Shown here one piece after another: positions 1 through 9,771 of a stretch of DNA of 64,000 nucleotides. Source of the DNA: Bradyrhizobium sp. 4. Its GTDB lineage: Bacteria; Pseudomonadota; Alphaproteobacteria; Rhizobiales; Xanthobacteraceae. The position numbers were made by a program, and so were the translations under genes. The DNA lies in contig NZ_CP064686.1 in NCBI RefSeq assembly GCF_023100905.1, positions 372,001 through 436,000 on the forward strand, read 5' to 3'. Position 1 is the first letter of the stretch. Every line of letters starts with the position of its first letter. The notes under the pieces are model-generated. The model was not told the DNA's origin, made no database searches, and saw only the letters and a list, made by a program, of their open reading frames with translations.

Positions 1-652
1 GAACGCGGAGGCCGCCGTGAACGAAAGCGTGCGGGAGGCCGCAAAGCGTTTCAGGGATCTCGGCGCCACGGTCGAGACCGTTTCGATCCCGATGCATCTC
101 ATGGGTCCCGCGATCTGGACGCCGATCGGCACCGAGGGCATGACCCAGACCATGATGTATGGCGACGGCTATGGGCTGAGCCGGTCCGATCTCTATTCGA
201 CCACGTTGATGGACTTCCATCGCGGCTGGCGGCGGCAGGCCGATTCACTGTCCGAGACCACAAAGCTGTTTCTGCTGCTCGGCACCTACATCAACAACAC
301 TTTTGGTCCGCGCTATTACGGCAAGGCGCTCAACATCTCGCGACGCCTGACCGCGGCCTACGACAAGGCCTTCAAAGACTACGATTTGCTGCTGCTGCCG
401 ACCACGCCGATGAAGGCGACGAAGCTGCCGGAGCCCACGGCTAGCCGCGAGGACTATGTCGCACGTGCGCTGGAGATGATCTCCAACACTGCGCCGTTCG
501 ACATCACCCATCATCCCGCGATGTCGCTGCCCTGCGGCATGGTCGACGGCCTGCCCGTCGGCCTGATGCTGGTCGGCCGCATGTTCGAGGAATCCACCAT
601 CTACCGCGCCGCCCACGCCTTCGAGCAGATCGGCGACTGGAAGAAGATGTGA
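1..652 (+). CDS. Amidase-signature family amidase, C-terminal part (5' end outside window)
   Basis: The reading frame is open from the first bases, so the gene begins upstream; a GTG at 17 is in frame but internal. The visible 210 or so residues match the C-terminal third of amidase-signature enzymes, which hydrolyse amides to acid and ammonia: a DLLLLPTTP segment near residue 124 and a closing PAMSLPCGMVDGLPVGLMLVG segment typical of the fold's last core strands. The Ser-cisSer-Lys catalytic residues would lie upstream and cannot be checked. The importer genes follow on the same strand after a 138-bp gap containing an interspersed repeat, suggesting uptake and hydrolysis of one amide-type substrate. 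Substrate is unknown. Confidence 0.85.
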   Translation, partial: NAEAAVNESVREAAKRFRDLGATVETVSIPMHLMGPAIWTPIGTEGMTQTMMYGDGYGLSRSDLYSTTLMDFHRGWRRQADSLSETTKLFLLLGTYINNTFGPRYYGKALNISRRLTAAYDKAFKDYDLLLLPTTPMKATKLPEPTASREDYVARALEMISNTAPFDITHHPAMSLPCGMVDGLPVGLMLVGRMFEESTIYRAAHAFEQIGDWKKM

Positions 653-682
653 GCGAGGCATTGATGCGGGCCAACGGAACAG

Positions 683-780
683 GGAAGCGTTTCCGCGCGA
701 CGTGGATACCGGTTCGCGCCAGGAAAACGTGTCAAGACAACAAGCCTGAGCCCCGTTCCGATTCCATCGGAACGGGAAAG
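683..780 (+). repeat. Interspersed palindromic repeat, family A (copy 1)
   Basis: The element carries the block ACCGGTTCGCG followed by GAAAACG-GTCAA, and ends in an 11-bp stem (752-762 with 766-776) around a TCC loop. A related block lies at 14156-14222. Both copies sit just upstream of a start codon. Confidence 0.7.
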
Positions 781-790
781 GCGCTGGCGC

Positions 791-1648
791 ATGGCTAACG
801 CGTTCGTCGCGGCGTTCGAGATCCTGAGCTTCGGCGCGATCATCGTCCTGATCGTGCTGGGGCTCGGGATCATCGCCAGCATGATGGGCATCTTCAACTT
901 CGCGCAGGGCGAGTTCGTTCTGCTCGGGGCCTACATTACCTATCTCGCCTATGCCAAGGGCCTGCCGATCTGGGCCGGCATGGTCGCCGCGCCCTTCGTC
1001 GTCGGCGCGCTCGGCTTCGTGCTGGAGGCGCTGATCATCCGACGCTTTTACGCAGCCCCCATCGTCGCCATGCTCGGCACCTATGCGCTCGGCTTGATCA
1101 TCCGCGAATCCGTGCGCGGCCTGATCGGCGGCTTCTATCTCACCGTGCCGGAGCCGATCGGCGGCTCGATCGACATCGGCGCCATGCACATCTCGGCATG
1201 GCGCTTCACCATCATCGTCATCACGGCGCTGGTGATGGGCGGCTGCTATCTGCTGCTGGCGCGCACCAGCTTCGGCCTGCGCGTGCGCGCCACGCTGGAA
1301 AATCCGTCGCTGGCACGCGCCTCCGGAATCTCCACGCCGCTGATCTACGGCGCCACCTTTGCGTTCGGCGCGGCGCTTGCCGGCCTTGCCGGCGCGCTGA
1401 TCGTCCCCGTGTTCAGCCTGTTTGCCGATCTCGGCCTGCGCTTCCTGATCCAGGGCTTCGTCGCGGTCATGGTTGGCGGCGTCGGTTCCTTCATCGGGCC
1501 GGTCGCGGGCGCCGGCGTCATCGGCACGCTCAGTGCCGCGCTGCCCTGGGTGATGGCGCCCGTCGTGGCCGATGTCCTCGTCTTCGTTCTCGCCATCGTC
1601 TTCATCAAATTCCGGCCGCAGGGCCTCATTGCTGGAAAAGGGGTTTAG
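791..1648 (+). CDS. ABC transporter permease, LivH/UrtB type
   Basis: 285 residues, almost wholly hydrophobic with about eight predicted membrane helices. An early MMGIFNFAQGEF segment (about residues 31-42) is the family hallmark (normally NFAHGE), and glycine-rich VGGVGSFIGPVAGAG follows near residues 228-242. It would form half of the inner-membrane channel with the second permease at 2877. It opens the importer gene set, five bases before the binding-protein start. LivH and UrtB cannot be told apart from this sequence alone; the ATPase and binding-protein features lean towards the urea/amide branch. Confidence 0.9.
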   Translation: MANAFVAAFEILSFGAIIVLIVLGLGIIASMMGIFNFAQGEFVLLGAYITYLAYAKGLPIWAGMVAAPFVVGALGFVLEALIIRRFYAAPIVAMLGTYALGLIIRESVRGLIGGFYLTVPEPIGGSIDIGAMHISAWRFTIIVITALVMGGCYLLLARTSFGLRVRATLENPSLARASGISTPLIYGATFAFGAALAGLAGALIVPVFSLFADLGLRFLIQGFVAVMVGGVGSFIGPVAGAGVIGTLSAALPWVMAPVVADVLVFVLAIVFIKFRPQGLIAGKGV

Positions 1649-1652
1649 TCAC

Positions 1653-2870
1653 ATGTTCGATCGCACTCAGCTCTCCCGCCGCCGCTTCCTCTCGAATTTC
1701 GCCTTTGCCTCCGGCGCGGTCGCAACCGGCGTCGGCAGCTGGGTGATCCCGGCGCCCTGGGCCAATGCGGCCGAGGCCCCGATTAAGGTCGGTATCGCCA
1801 CCGACCTCACGGGGCCGATCGCCTATGCCGGCAATGCCGACGCCAACGTCGCCAAGATGGTGATCAAGGAGATCAACGCCGGCGGCGGTCTGCTCGGCCG
1901 CCCGCTCGAGCTCTACATCGAGGACACCGCCTCGAACGAATCCGTCGCGGTCGGCAACGTCCGCAAGCTGATCCAGCGCGACAAGGTCGACATGGTGCTC
2001 GGCGGCATCACCTCGTCGATGCGCAACGCGATCAAGGACCCGATCGTCGCGCGCGGCAAGACGCTCTACATCTATCCGCAGCTCTACGAAGGCAAGGAGT
2101 GCACGCCCTATCTGTTCTGCACCGGACCGACGCCGGCGCAGCAGTGCGACGAGTTCATTCCCTGGCTGATCAAGAACGGCGGCAAGAAGTTCGCGCTGCC
2201 GAGCGCCAACTACGTCTGGCCGCACACGCTCAACGTCTATGCCCGCAAGGTGATCGAGGCCAATGGCGGCGAGGTCGTGTTCGAGGAATACTATCCGCTC
2301 GACCAGGTCGACTTCTCCTCGACCGTCAACCGCATCATCTCCAACAAGGTCGACGTCGTCTTCAACACCGTCATCCCGCCGGGCGTCGGCCCGTTCTTCA
2401 AGCAGCTTTATGAAGCCGGCTTCCTCAAGAACGGCGGACGGCTGGCTTGCGTCTACTATGACGAGAACACGCTCAACATCAATCAGGCCGCCGAGATCGA
2501 GGGTCTCGCCAGCTGTCTCGACTATTTCAAGGTGCTGACCAAGGAGAACCCGTTCGACGCAAAAATCCAGGCCGCCTACGAGAAGGATTTCCCGGGCAAC
2601 TTCCTGTTCGCCGCCGGCAGCGCCGCCACCGGCACCTATCGCGGGCTGAAGCTGTGGGAAGCCGCCGTCAAGGAAGCCGGCAAGATCGACCGCGAGTCGG
2701 TCGCGGCTACGCTCGACCACGCCAAGATCGCCGAGGGCCCGGGTGGACCGGCCGAGATGGTCCCGGGCAAGCGGCACTGCAAGATGAAGATGTACACCGC
2801 GGTCGCCAAGGGCGGGAATTACGAGATCGTCGGACGCAGCGACGGGCTCGTCGACCCCAAGGAGTGTTAA
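1653..2870 (+). CDS. Tat-exported periplasmic substrate-binding protein of the Liv/Urt/AmiC class
   Basis: 405 residues. I chose the ATG at 1653 because it places a twin-arginine signal (SRRRFLSNFAF) at residues 7-17, followed by a hydrophobic stretch and an AANAA-like cleavage region near residue 35. The mature part begins with IKVGIATDLTGPIAYAG, the usual opening of type I periplasmic binding proteins, and continues through GGGLLGRPLELYIEDTAS and the hinge region of the Peripla_BP_5/UrtA-AmiC branch. It delivers substrate to the permeases. Tat export suggests folding before secretion. With an amidase upstream, an amide or urea-like ligand is a reasonable inference; branched-chain amino acids are the alternative. 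Confidence 0.88.
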   Translation: MFDRTQLSRRRFLSNFAFASGAVATGVGSWVIPAPWANAAEAPIKVGIATDLTGPIAYAGNADANVAKMVIKEINAGGGLLGRPLELYIEDTASNESVAVGNVRKLIQRDKVDMVLGGITSSMRNAIKDPIVARGKTLYIYPQLYEGKECTPYLFCTGPTPAQQCDEFIPWLIKNGGKKFALPSANYVWPHTLNVYARKVIEANGGEVVFEEYYPLDQVDFSSTVNRIISNKVDVVFNTVIPPGVGPFFKQLYEAGFLKNGGRLACVYYDENTLNINQAAEIEGLASCLDYFKVLTKENPFDAKIQAAYEKDFPGNFLFAAGSAATGTYRGLKLWEAAVKEAGKIDRESVAATLDHAKIAEGPGGPAEMVPGKRHCKMKMYTAVAKGGNYEIVGRSDGLVDPKEC

Positions 2871-2876
2871 GCCGGA

Positions 2877-3983
2877 ATGCTGAAGTCGATGAGCGCAGTG
2901 AAACAGGCGATCCCCGCCGAGATCGGCGGGGAGGCGGACGTCGCCATGACTGAGCACGGACCAACGAAGCAAGCCGCTTCGGGCCGAAAGGTCTTGCCGA
3001 TCGTGGAGGGCGTCGTGCTCGCCGCGGCGCTGCTCGCCCCGCTGGTGCTGCAGGACTACCTCACGGTGTTCGCGACGCGTGTGATCATCCTCGCGCTGTT
3101 CGCGCTGTCGTTCGACCTGGTGTGGGGCTATGCCGGCATCATGAGCTTCGGCCAGGCGCTGTTTTTCGGCTCGGCCGGCTATGGCGTGGCGCTGCTCGCG
3201 CGCGACCTCAACATCACCAACATCTTCCTCGTGCTGCCTGCGGGCACCATCATCGGCCTCACCTTTGCGCTGCTGCTGGGCGGCTTCCTGCTGCTGGGAC
3301 GGCATCCCTCCAGCGTGATCTTCGTCTCGCTGGGCACGCTGACCGGATCCTACGCCGCCGACCGGCTCGCGCGCGGCTGGTACTATCTCGGCGGCCAGAA
3401 CGGCATCCCCTCGATCTCGTCGATGACGCTCGGCAGTTACGAGTTCTCGGAAGGGCCGCCGTTCTATTATCTCGTGCTTGGCCTTCTCGTTGTGGTCTAT
3501 CTCCTCTGCCGTTTTCTGGTGCGCTCGCAGTTCGGGTTGGCGCTCGCGGGATTGCGCGAGAACGAGCAGCGCATCGCCTTTTTCGGCTACAAGGCACAGC
3601 ACCTCAAGGCGATCATCTTCGCGATCGGCGGCGCGGTGGCGGGTCTTGCCGGCAGCCTTTACGCCTTCCACGAAGGTTTCGTCTGGCCCAACATGGTCGG
3701 CGTCGTGGTCTCGACGCAAGTCGTGCTCTATGTGCTGTTCGGCGGCTCCGGCACGCTGATCGGCGCCGTCATCGGTGCCGTCATCGTCGAGGGCGTCAGC
3801 TTCTGGCTCTCGGACAATTACCGCGAGGTCTGGCCGATCATCCTTGGCGTGCTGCTCCTGCTCGTGATCCTGTTCCGGCCGCTCGGCCTGATCAGTTTCG
3901 TGCTCGGCGAGCGCGAGCGGGTCGGCAGCTTTGGTGGGAAATCCAGGAAGACCGGGAAGGAGAAGCGCGATGCCGCTCCTTGA
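2877..3983 (+). CDS. ABC transporter permease, LivM/UrtC type
   Basis: 368 residues, with an N-terminal soluble tail of about 35 residues and then roughly ten membrane helices. The segment FDLVWGYAGIMSFGQALFFG is the LivM/UrtC signature, and an internal loop resembling the EAA region (RENEQRIAFFGY) contacts the ATPases. The start at 2877 lies six bases after the binding-protein stop; an in-frame ATG at 2946 would remove most of the hydrophilic tail and is a plausible alternative. The C-terminus is rich in Lys/Arg and its last 14 bases overlap the next gene, consistent with translational coupling. Confidence 0.9.
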   Translation: MLKSMSAVKQAIPAEIGGEADVAMTEHGPTKQAASGRKVLPIVEGVVLAAALLAPLVLQDYLTVFATRVIILALFALSFDLVWGYAGIMSFGQALFFGSAGYGVALLARDLNITNIFLVLPAGTIIGLTFALLLGGFLLLGRHPSSVIFVSLGTLTGSYAADRLARGWYYLGGQNGIPSISSMTLGSYEFSEGPPFYYLVLGLLVVVYLLCRFLVRSQFGLALAGLRENEQRIAFFGYKAQHLKAIIFAIGGAVAGLAGSLYAFHEGFVWPNMVGVVVSTQVVLYVLFGGSGTLIGAVIGAVIVEGVSFWLSDNYREVWPIILGVLLLLVILFRPLGLISFVLGERERVGSFGGKSRKTGKEKRDAAP

Positions 3984-4704
3984 AGCCACCGGCGTCAAGA
4001 AGATCTTCGGGAAGCTCACCGCGCTCGATGGCGCCGCGCTGACCGTCGGCGAGAACGAGTTTCACGGCCTGATCGGCCCGAACGGCTCCGGCAAGAGCAC
4101 GCTGATGAAGTGCATTGCCGGCGCCGAGGTGCCGACGCAGGGCAAGGTGAGTTTCATCAACACCGACATCACCGCGTTCACGCCGACCGAACGTGCCCGC
4201 GCCGGCATGAGCCTGAAATTCCAGATCACCAGTGTGCTGCCGACGCTGACGCTCTATGACAACATCCTGCTCGCGCTGCAGGCGCAGTCCTCGCTGTTCG
4301 ATCTCGTGTTCTCGCGCACGCGCGGGCTCCTGCACGATCAGGTCATGACCATGCTGACGCAATTTCGCCTTGCCGGCCGCGCTTTCGATGCGGCCGCGGC
4401 GCTGTCGCACGGCCAGCAGCAATGGCTGGAGATCGCGATGGCGCTTGCCTGCAAGCCGAAGCTTCTGCTGCTGGACGAGCCCACCGGCGGCATGAGCCTG
4501 GAGGAGCGCCGCGTCACCGGCGAACTGTTGCAGCCGATCAAAAAGCATTGCTCGCTCGTCATCGTCGAGCACGACCTCGATTTCATCCGCGACATCTGCG
4601 ATCGCCTCACCGTGCTCGACCAGGGCAAGGTGCTGGCATCCGGCACGGTATCGGAAATCCAGGCCAACAAGGCCGTCCAGGAGATCTATTTGCGCCGTGC
4701 CTGA
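3970..4704 (+). CDS. ABC transporter ATPase, LivG/UrtD type
   Basis: 244 residues from the ATG at 3970, which overlaps the permease gene by 14 bases and has AGGAGAAG upstream. It contains Walker A GPNGSGKST, a signature LSHGQQQWLEIAMAL, and Walker B LLLLDEPTGGMS. The SHGQ...WLEI signature is the form I associate with UrtD rather than LivG (usually LSYGQQRRLEI), supporting a urea/amide-type importer. It works at the cytoplasmic face of the membrane as a heterodimer with the next gene product. Confidence 0.92.
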   Translation: MPLLEATGVKKIFGKLTALDGAALTVGENEFHGLIGPNGSGKSTLMKCIAGAEVPTQGKVSFINTDITAFTPTERARAGMSLKFQITSVLPTLTLYDNILLALQAQSSLFDLVFSRTRGLLHDQVMTMLTQFRLAGRAFDAAAALSHGQQQWLEIAMALACKPKLLLLDEPTGGMSLEERRVTGELLQPIKKHCSLVIVEHDLDFIRDICDRLTVLDQGKVLASGTVSEIQANKAVQEIYLRRA

Positions 4705-5392
4705 ATTTTTGGACATCAAGCATCTCGACGCCGGCTATGGCCGCAGCCAGGTCCTGTTCGACGTCAACCTCGGCATTCCCTGGCGCGGCGGCGTCGCCGT
4801 GCTGGGCCGCAACGGCGCCGGCAAGACCACGCTGATGAAGACCATCGTCGGCGAGCTGCCGGCGTGGAAGGGCGAGGTCGCCTTCGATGGCCGCGATATC
4901 AGCCGCCGCGCGACCCAGGAGCGCGTGCGCGCCGGCATCGGCTACGTGCCGCAGGAGCATTCGGTGTTCGCGCGCCTGTCGGTGCGCGACAATCTCGCGG
5001 TCGGCTCGCTCGCGAGCAGAAAAGCCGACGCGGTCGACCACGTGCTGACCATATTCCCAAAGCTCGGCCAGCGCCTCGACCAGCCCGCCGGCACGCTGTC
5101 CGGCGGCGAACGCAAGATGCTCGCCATCGGCCGCGCCATGCTGGGCGATCCAAAACTGCTTCTGCTCGACGAGCCGACCGAAGGCGTCTGGATCGGCGTC
5201 ATCGAGGAGATTACCGAGCGCCTGATCGACCTCGCGAAAACCATCGCCGTCATCATCGTCGAGCAGCACCTCGACCTCGCGCTCCGCGTCGCCGATTACG
5301 CCTACGTGCTGGACCGCGGCCGCGTCGCGCTACAAGGCGAGGCAGGCGAGGTGAGGGGCAATCCGGAGCTGCTGCGGTATCTGGCACCGTAG
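4697..5392 (+). CDS. ABC transporter ATPase, LivF/UrtE type
   Basis: 231 residues, overlapping the preceding ATPase by 8 bases. Walker A is GRNGAGKTT, the signature is LSGGERKMLAIGRAM and Walker B is LLLLDEPTEGV. After Walker B the sequence reads WIGVIEEI, where relatives usually have a loop such as AP(L/V)IV; this slight change near the D-loop is probably tolerated. It completes the transporter (permease, binding protein, permease, two ATPases). No further gene is coupled downstream; a palindromic repeat follows. Confidence 0.92.
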   Translation: MPEFLDIKHLDAGYGRSQVLFDVNLGIPWRGGVAVLGRNGAGKTTLMKTIVGELPAWKGEVAFDGRDISRRATQERVRAGIGYVPQEHSVFARLSVRDNLAVGSLASRKADAVDHVLTIFPKLGQRLDQPAGTLSGGERKMLAIGRAMLGDPKLLLLDEPTEGVWIGVIEEITERLIDLAKTIAVIIVEQHLDLALRVADYAYVLDRGRVALQGEAGEVRGNPELLRYLAP

Positions 5393-5433
5393 GAGAGCGC
5401 GCGTGAAGCGCGTCGCTCTCACACCGAACTCGG

Positions 5434-5535
5434 CTGTCATGCCCCGCGAAGGCGAGGCATCCAGTACGCCGCAGCTTCTCGATCGATATGGGGTGCCTCT
5501 GGAATACTGGATTCCCCGCCTTCGCGGGGAATGAC
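5434..5535. repeat. Interspersed palindromic repeat, family B (copy 1)
   Basis: Inverted arms: TGTCATGCCCCGCGAAGG with CATCCAGTACGCCG on the left, and ATACTGGATTCC with CCTTCGCGGGGAATGAC on the right. Related copies lie at 15543, 35723 and 37380. Here it separates the convergent 3' ends of livF and the L,D-transpeptidase gene and could act as a bidirectional terminator. Confidence 0.75.
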
Positions 5536-5580
5536 GGCGTCAGGCTGGGATGGATCGGACAGATTAAGCGGAGCGCCCGC

Positions 5581-7137
5581 TTACTTCACCGCCCCAAACC
5601 GGCTGTCGAACGAGTTCGACTGCACGACCGGCGCGGCGCCCATGATCTGGGTCGCTTCACCCGCGCCATCCGACACCGACGGCTTCAGCGTCGGGCGCGT
5701 CGCCGCGAGGCGGGTATCGGGCTTCGCAGGTTCGGCGGGCTTGGCTGCGGCAACAGCCGGCTTCGGCGCATCCTTCGCTGCATCCTTGGACGTGTCGCGA
5801 CCCGGTACGAACCGGGTCACCGCGGCCTTCAGCCGGGACGCTGCGGTCGGCGGTGTCGTGGTCGTCGCGGCCGGAGCGACGGATGCCGTGGCCTGCGACG
5901 GAGGCGTGGTTGCCGTGGCGTCGGCGTTGCCCATGCCCATCTTGCGGCCGAGGTTGGAGAAGAAGCCGGATTTCTCAGGCGCAGCTGCGGTGGCGACGCG
6001 GGCGTTGGCGGCGGGCGCGCTGACGGCGACGACCGGCTCTTCCTGCGGTAAGGGCGCGGCTGCATCGAGATTCGGCTTCGGCGGATTGACGTGTCCAGGG
6101 ATCGTGCCCGGCGCCTTCGCCATCGCCAGCATCTGCAAGGTGGTGCCTTCGGCGCCCTCCGACAGGCCGGTCGAGCCTTCCGGAATCTTCGCGGCGAAGA
6201 TCTTGTTCATGCCGCCGTCGATACCGGTGTTCATGCGCGCAACGGGCGTACCGCGCGAAACCAGCTTGTTGTACTCAGCCTGGTCGCGCGCATCCTTCTC
6301 GCGCACGGCGCTGACGATCTCCTCGGGGACCACATAGGCCGGACATTTCGCGGACGCGTCGAACACCGGATCGCGCTTGGCGTCAGGCGCCTTCGCCGCG
6401 TCGAACACGTACTTCTTCTCGCAGAAATCGACCTTCGGCTCCTGCCGCGTCACCTCGAAATGATCATAGCCTTCCTTGATCATCTTCCAGAACGGCATGT
6501 TCGGATTGTTCCGGTGCTTGGCCATGTTCACCGGGGTCATCTTGAACGGATAGGCTTGCAGCTGGAACGCCTTCTGGCCGCCGAAGAAGGATTCGCGCCC
6601 GAGCGAATAGATCTCGGCGATCTGCTCGTCCGTCATCGCGTAGCAGCCGCGCGACGAACAATCGCCATGCACCATCAGCTGCGAGCCGCTGCGGCCCAAA
6701 GCCTTGTCGAACGCGTTCGGATAGCCCGTGTTGAACGACAGATAATACGCCGACTGCGGATTCATCTGGCCCGGATTGATCGAGTAGAATCCTTCCGGCG
6801 CCTGGCGGTCGCCTTCGCGGACCTTCGGGCCGAGGTCGCCCGACCAGCGACAGATCGGATAGGTCTTGAGCAGCGCAAACTGGCCGTTGCGGGTCTGCTT
6901 CCAGACCTCGAGCTCGGCCTCCTGCTTGAACAGGCGCACCAGGATAGGTGATTGCAGATCCATGTTCTTCTCGACCATCGCGGCGAGAAGCTTTGGCGGC
7001 ACCGGCTGGTTGGCCTTGGCATTGGTCGCAAGCGAAACCTGGTCAGTATCGCAGCCGGCCAGCACAAAGCTGGCGGCAAGCGCCACCGAAACCAGAAACG
7101 CGCGAGCAAGCGAACGAGAAATCAAGATGGACCCCAC
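5581..7137 (-). CDS. L,D-transpeptidase (YkuD family) lipoprotein
   Basis: About 518 residues from a GTG at 7137. A TTG at 7125 with a GGGG upstream is equally possible, and an upstream in-frame start at 7254 would add a hydrophilic stretch before the signal. The N-terminus has a hydrophobic signal ending in a lipobox (VLAGC). The catalytic YkuD motif is clear: MVHGDCSSRGCYAM, giving the His, Ser-x-Gly-Cys pattern. These enzymes make or alter 3-3 peptide cross-links in peptidoglycan or attach proteins to it. The C-terminal 180 residues are Ala/Pro/Thr-rich and look disordered, perhaps a wall-spanning tail. It stands alone on the minus strand. Confidence 0.85.
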   Translation of the reverse strand: MGSILISRSLARAFLVSVALAASFVLAGCDTDQVSLATNAKANQPVPPKLLAAMVEKNMDLQSPILVRLFKQEAELEVWKQTRNGQFALLKTYPICRWSGDLGPKVREGDRQAPEGFYSINPGQMNPQSAYYLSFNTGYPNAFDKALGRSGSQLMVHGDCSSRGCYAMTDEQIAEIYSLGRESFFGGQKAFQLQAYPFKMTPVNMAKHRNNPNMPFWKMIKEGYDHFEVTRQEPKVDFCEKKYVFDAAKAPDAKRDPVFDASAKCPAYVVPEEIVSAVREKDARDQAEYNKLVSRGTPVARMNTGIDGGMNKIFAAKIPEGSTGLSEGAEGTTLQMLAMAKAPGTIPGHVNPPKPNLDAAAPLPQEEPVVAVSAPAANARVATAAAPEKSGFFSNLGRKMGMGNADATATTPPSQATASVAPAATTTTPPTAASRLKAAVTRFVPGRDTSKDAAKDAPKPAVAAAKPAEPAKPDTRLAATRPTLKPSVSDGAGEATQIMGAAPVVQSNSFDSRFGAVK

Positions 7138-7464
7138 ACCGTCCAGGGCAGCGCGCGCAAACCCCAATCTTGAAGCATGATCCGACCGGAGACCGGGACC
7201 CGTCGCGACGGGCTTTTTCGCAATCACGCTCCAGCGCTTATGCCCTGAAGCCATTGATTAAAATTCTAACCTCTGGGTCATGTGGTCGCAACCCGAACGG
7301 AGATCACGAGCCCGTTGGCCCAAAGGCGTGGTCAACGAAGACTTAAACTGGGCCGTAACTTGGGCCTCGCGGCCAAACCGGTACAGAGATCGCTGATTTG
7401 GGCAAAAAAAGGGTTAACGCGGGGTTACCGGACGCCTGCGGGGCTTGGCCGGCCTCAAATCCAG

Positions 7465-7492
7465 CGTCGTCCTGGCGAAAGCCTGGACGACG
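7465..7492. repeat. GNRA-capped hairpin between L,D-transpeptidase and accA
   Basis: Arms CGTCGTCC and GGACGACG enclose TGGC-GAAA-GCCT, forming a long stem closed by a GAAA tetraloop. It lies about 40 bases past the accA stop on the minus strand. No T-run follows, so it is a possible transcript-stabilising or repeat-derived hairpin. The rest of 7138-7532 shows no gene I can support. Confidence 0.5.
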
Positions 7493-7532
7493 GCGGAGGG
7501 TAACGCGTCCAACGGGTCCCAAACCGCCCGAA

Positions 7533-8495
7533 TCAGCCCAGTTTCCGGCCGATATCGAGGAATTTCTGCCGCCGATGCTTGCGAATGGCGTCACCGTCGA
7601 GGCCCCGGAGTTCGTCGAAGGCCTTGGCGATGGCATCGCCCGTGGTGGCGATCATGGCGGCGGGGTCGCGATGGGCGCCGCCGACCGGCTCCTTCAGGAT
7701 GCTGTCGATCACGCCGAAGCGGAGCATGTCCTGTGCCGTGATCTTCATGTTGTTGGCGGCTTCCTGCGCCTTGGAGCCGTCGCGCCAGAGGATCGAGGAC
7801 GCGGCCTCGGGCGAGATCACGCTGTAGATCGCGTGCTCCAGCATCAGGACCTTGTTGGCGGTGGTGATGGCGATGGCGCCGCCCGACATGCCCTCGCCGG
7901 TGATGATGGCGACGTTCGGCACGGTCAGTGCCATGCAGGCATCGGTCGAGCGCGCGATCGCCTCGGCCTGGCCGCGCTCTTCCGCACCGATGCCGGGATA
8001 GGCGCCGGCGGAATCGGCGAGCGACAGCACCGGCAGGCCGAACCGCTCGGCCATCTCCATCAGCCGCACGCATTTGCGATAGCCCTCGGGCCGCGCCATG
8101 CCGAAATTATGCTTGATGCGGCTCTCGGTGGAATCGCCCTTTTCCTGGCCCATCACGCAGATGGCCTCGCCACGGAAGCGGCCGAAGCCGGCCACCAGCG
8201 CCTCGTCCTCGCCGAACTTGCGGTCGCCGGCGAGCGGGGTGAACTCGGTGATCAGGCCCTTGATGAAGTCGTTGAAATGCGGCCGCTGCGGATGCCGCGC
8301 GACCAGCGTCTTCTGCCACGGCGTCAGGTTCAGATAGAGGTCGGCCATCGCCTGCGCCGCCTTGTCCTCGATCCGCCCGATCTCCTCGGCAATGTCGCTG
8401 CCGGAGGCCGCAAGCGTCCGCAGTTCATCGAGCTTGGAATCGAGCTCGGCGACGGGCTTTTCGAAATCGAGATAGCTGCGCATCTGGTCTGGCAT
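7533..8495 (-). CDS. accA: Acetyl-CoA carboxylase carboxyltransferase subunit alpha
   Basis: 320 residues from the ATG at 8495, close to the 319 of the E. coli protein; the longer frame upstream is not family-like. The N-terminus MRSYLDFEKPVAELDSKLDELR and the crotonase-fold core (GRFRGEAICVMGQEKG, FGMARPEGYRKCVRLMEMAERFGLPVLSLADSAGAYPGIGAEERGQ in part) are characteristic. With AccD (not in this window) it transfers the carboxyl group from biotin to acetyl-CoA, the first committed step of fatty acid synthesis. It reads away from xerD's 3' end in the same direction, with about 200 empty bases between. Confidence 0.97.
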   Translation of the reverse strand: MPDQMRSYLDFEKPVAELDSKLDELRTLAASGSDIAEEIGRIEDKAAQAMADLYLNLTPWQKTLVARHPQRPHFNDFIKGLITEFTPLAGDRKFGEDEALVAGFGRFRGEAICVMGQEKGDSTESRIKHNFGMARPEGYRKCVRLMEMAERFGLPVLSLADSAGAYPGIGAEERGQAEAIARSTDACMALTVPNVAIITGEGMSGGAIAITTANKVLMLEHAIYSVISPEAASSILWRDGSKAQEAANNMKITAQDMLRFGVIDSILKEPVGGAHRDPAAMIATTGDAIAKAFDELRGLDGDAIRKHRRQKFLDIGRKLG

Positions 8496-8696
8496 CAACT
8501 CAATATAGGGAGGACGGGGCGAGGCGGCGAAGCGGATTCGATGTCGTGGAAAGAAATGTAGGTCCGTCAATGAGTTGGCTTGTGTGTTCGCAACCAGCGC
8601 AGGCCAATCATCGTGAGGCCCCGGCTCTTTCTGCGGAGATGTGGCCGAAGTCAAGGCGGTTTCGGCCTTGGCCTGTAGCGGGGCGACGCGCCAGAC

Positions 8697-9680
<984 letters not shown>

Positions 9681-9696
9681 GCCCGGCAGCCTAGCT

Positions 9697-9721
9697 TCTA
9701 TTTCTTGAGAAACTTATCCGG
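9697..9721. repeat. 25-bp direct repeat, left copy (possible att-like junction)
   Basis: 24 of 25 bases match 12036-12060; the only difference is the twentieth base (A here, G there). Read on the minus strand it spells the last codons of a protein ending IPDKFLKK, matching the intact 48-residue gene at the other copy. Similarity stops outside the block. Confidence 0.8.
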
Positions 9722-9771
9722 AATCGCCCGCGCGAACGTTTTCAACCCGTCCGAACGCCGCCTCCGAAGGG

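Noticed and set aside
1626..4019. 797-residue minus-strand open frame across the transporter genes
   Set aside because: It is antisense to clear ABC transporter genes; the composition (His/Arg/Asp/Gln-rich) is the usual high-GC shadow and no family or ribosome-binding site is seen. The similar long frame at 20249-22642 is antisense to cobS/cobT for the same reason.
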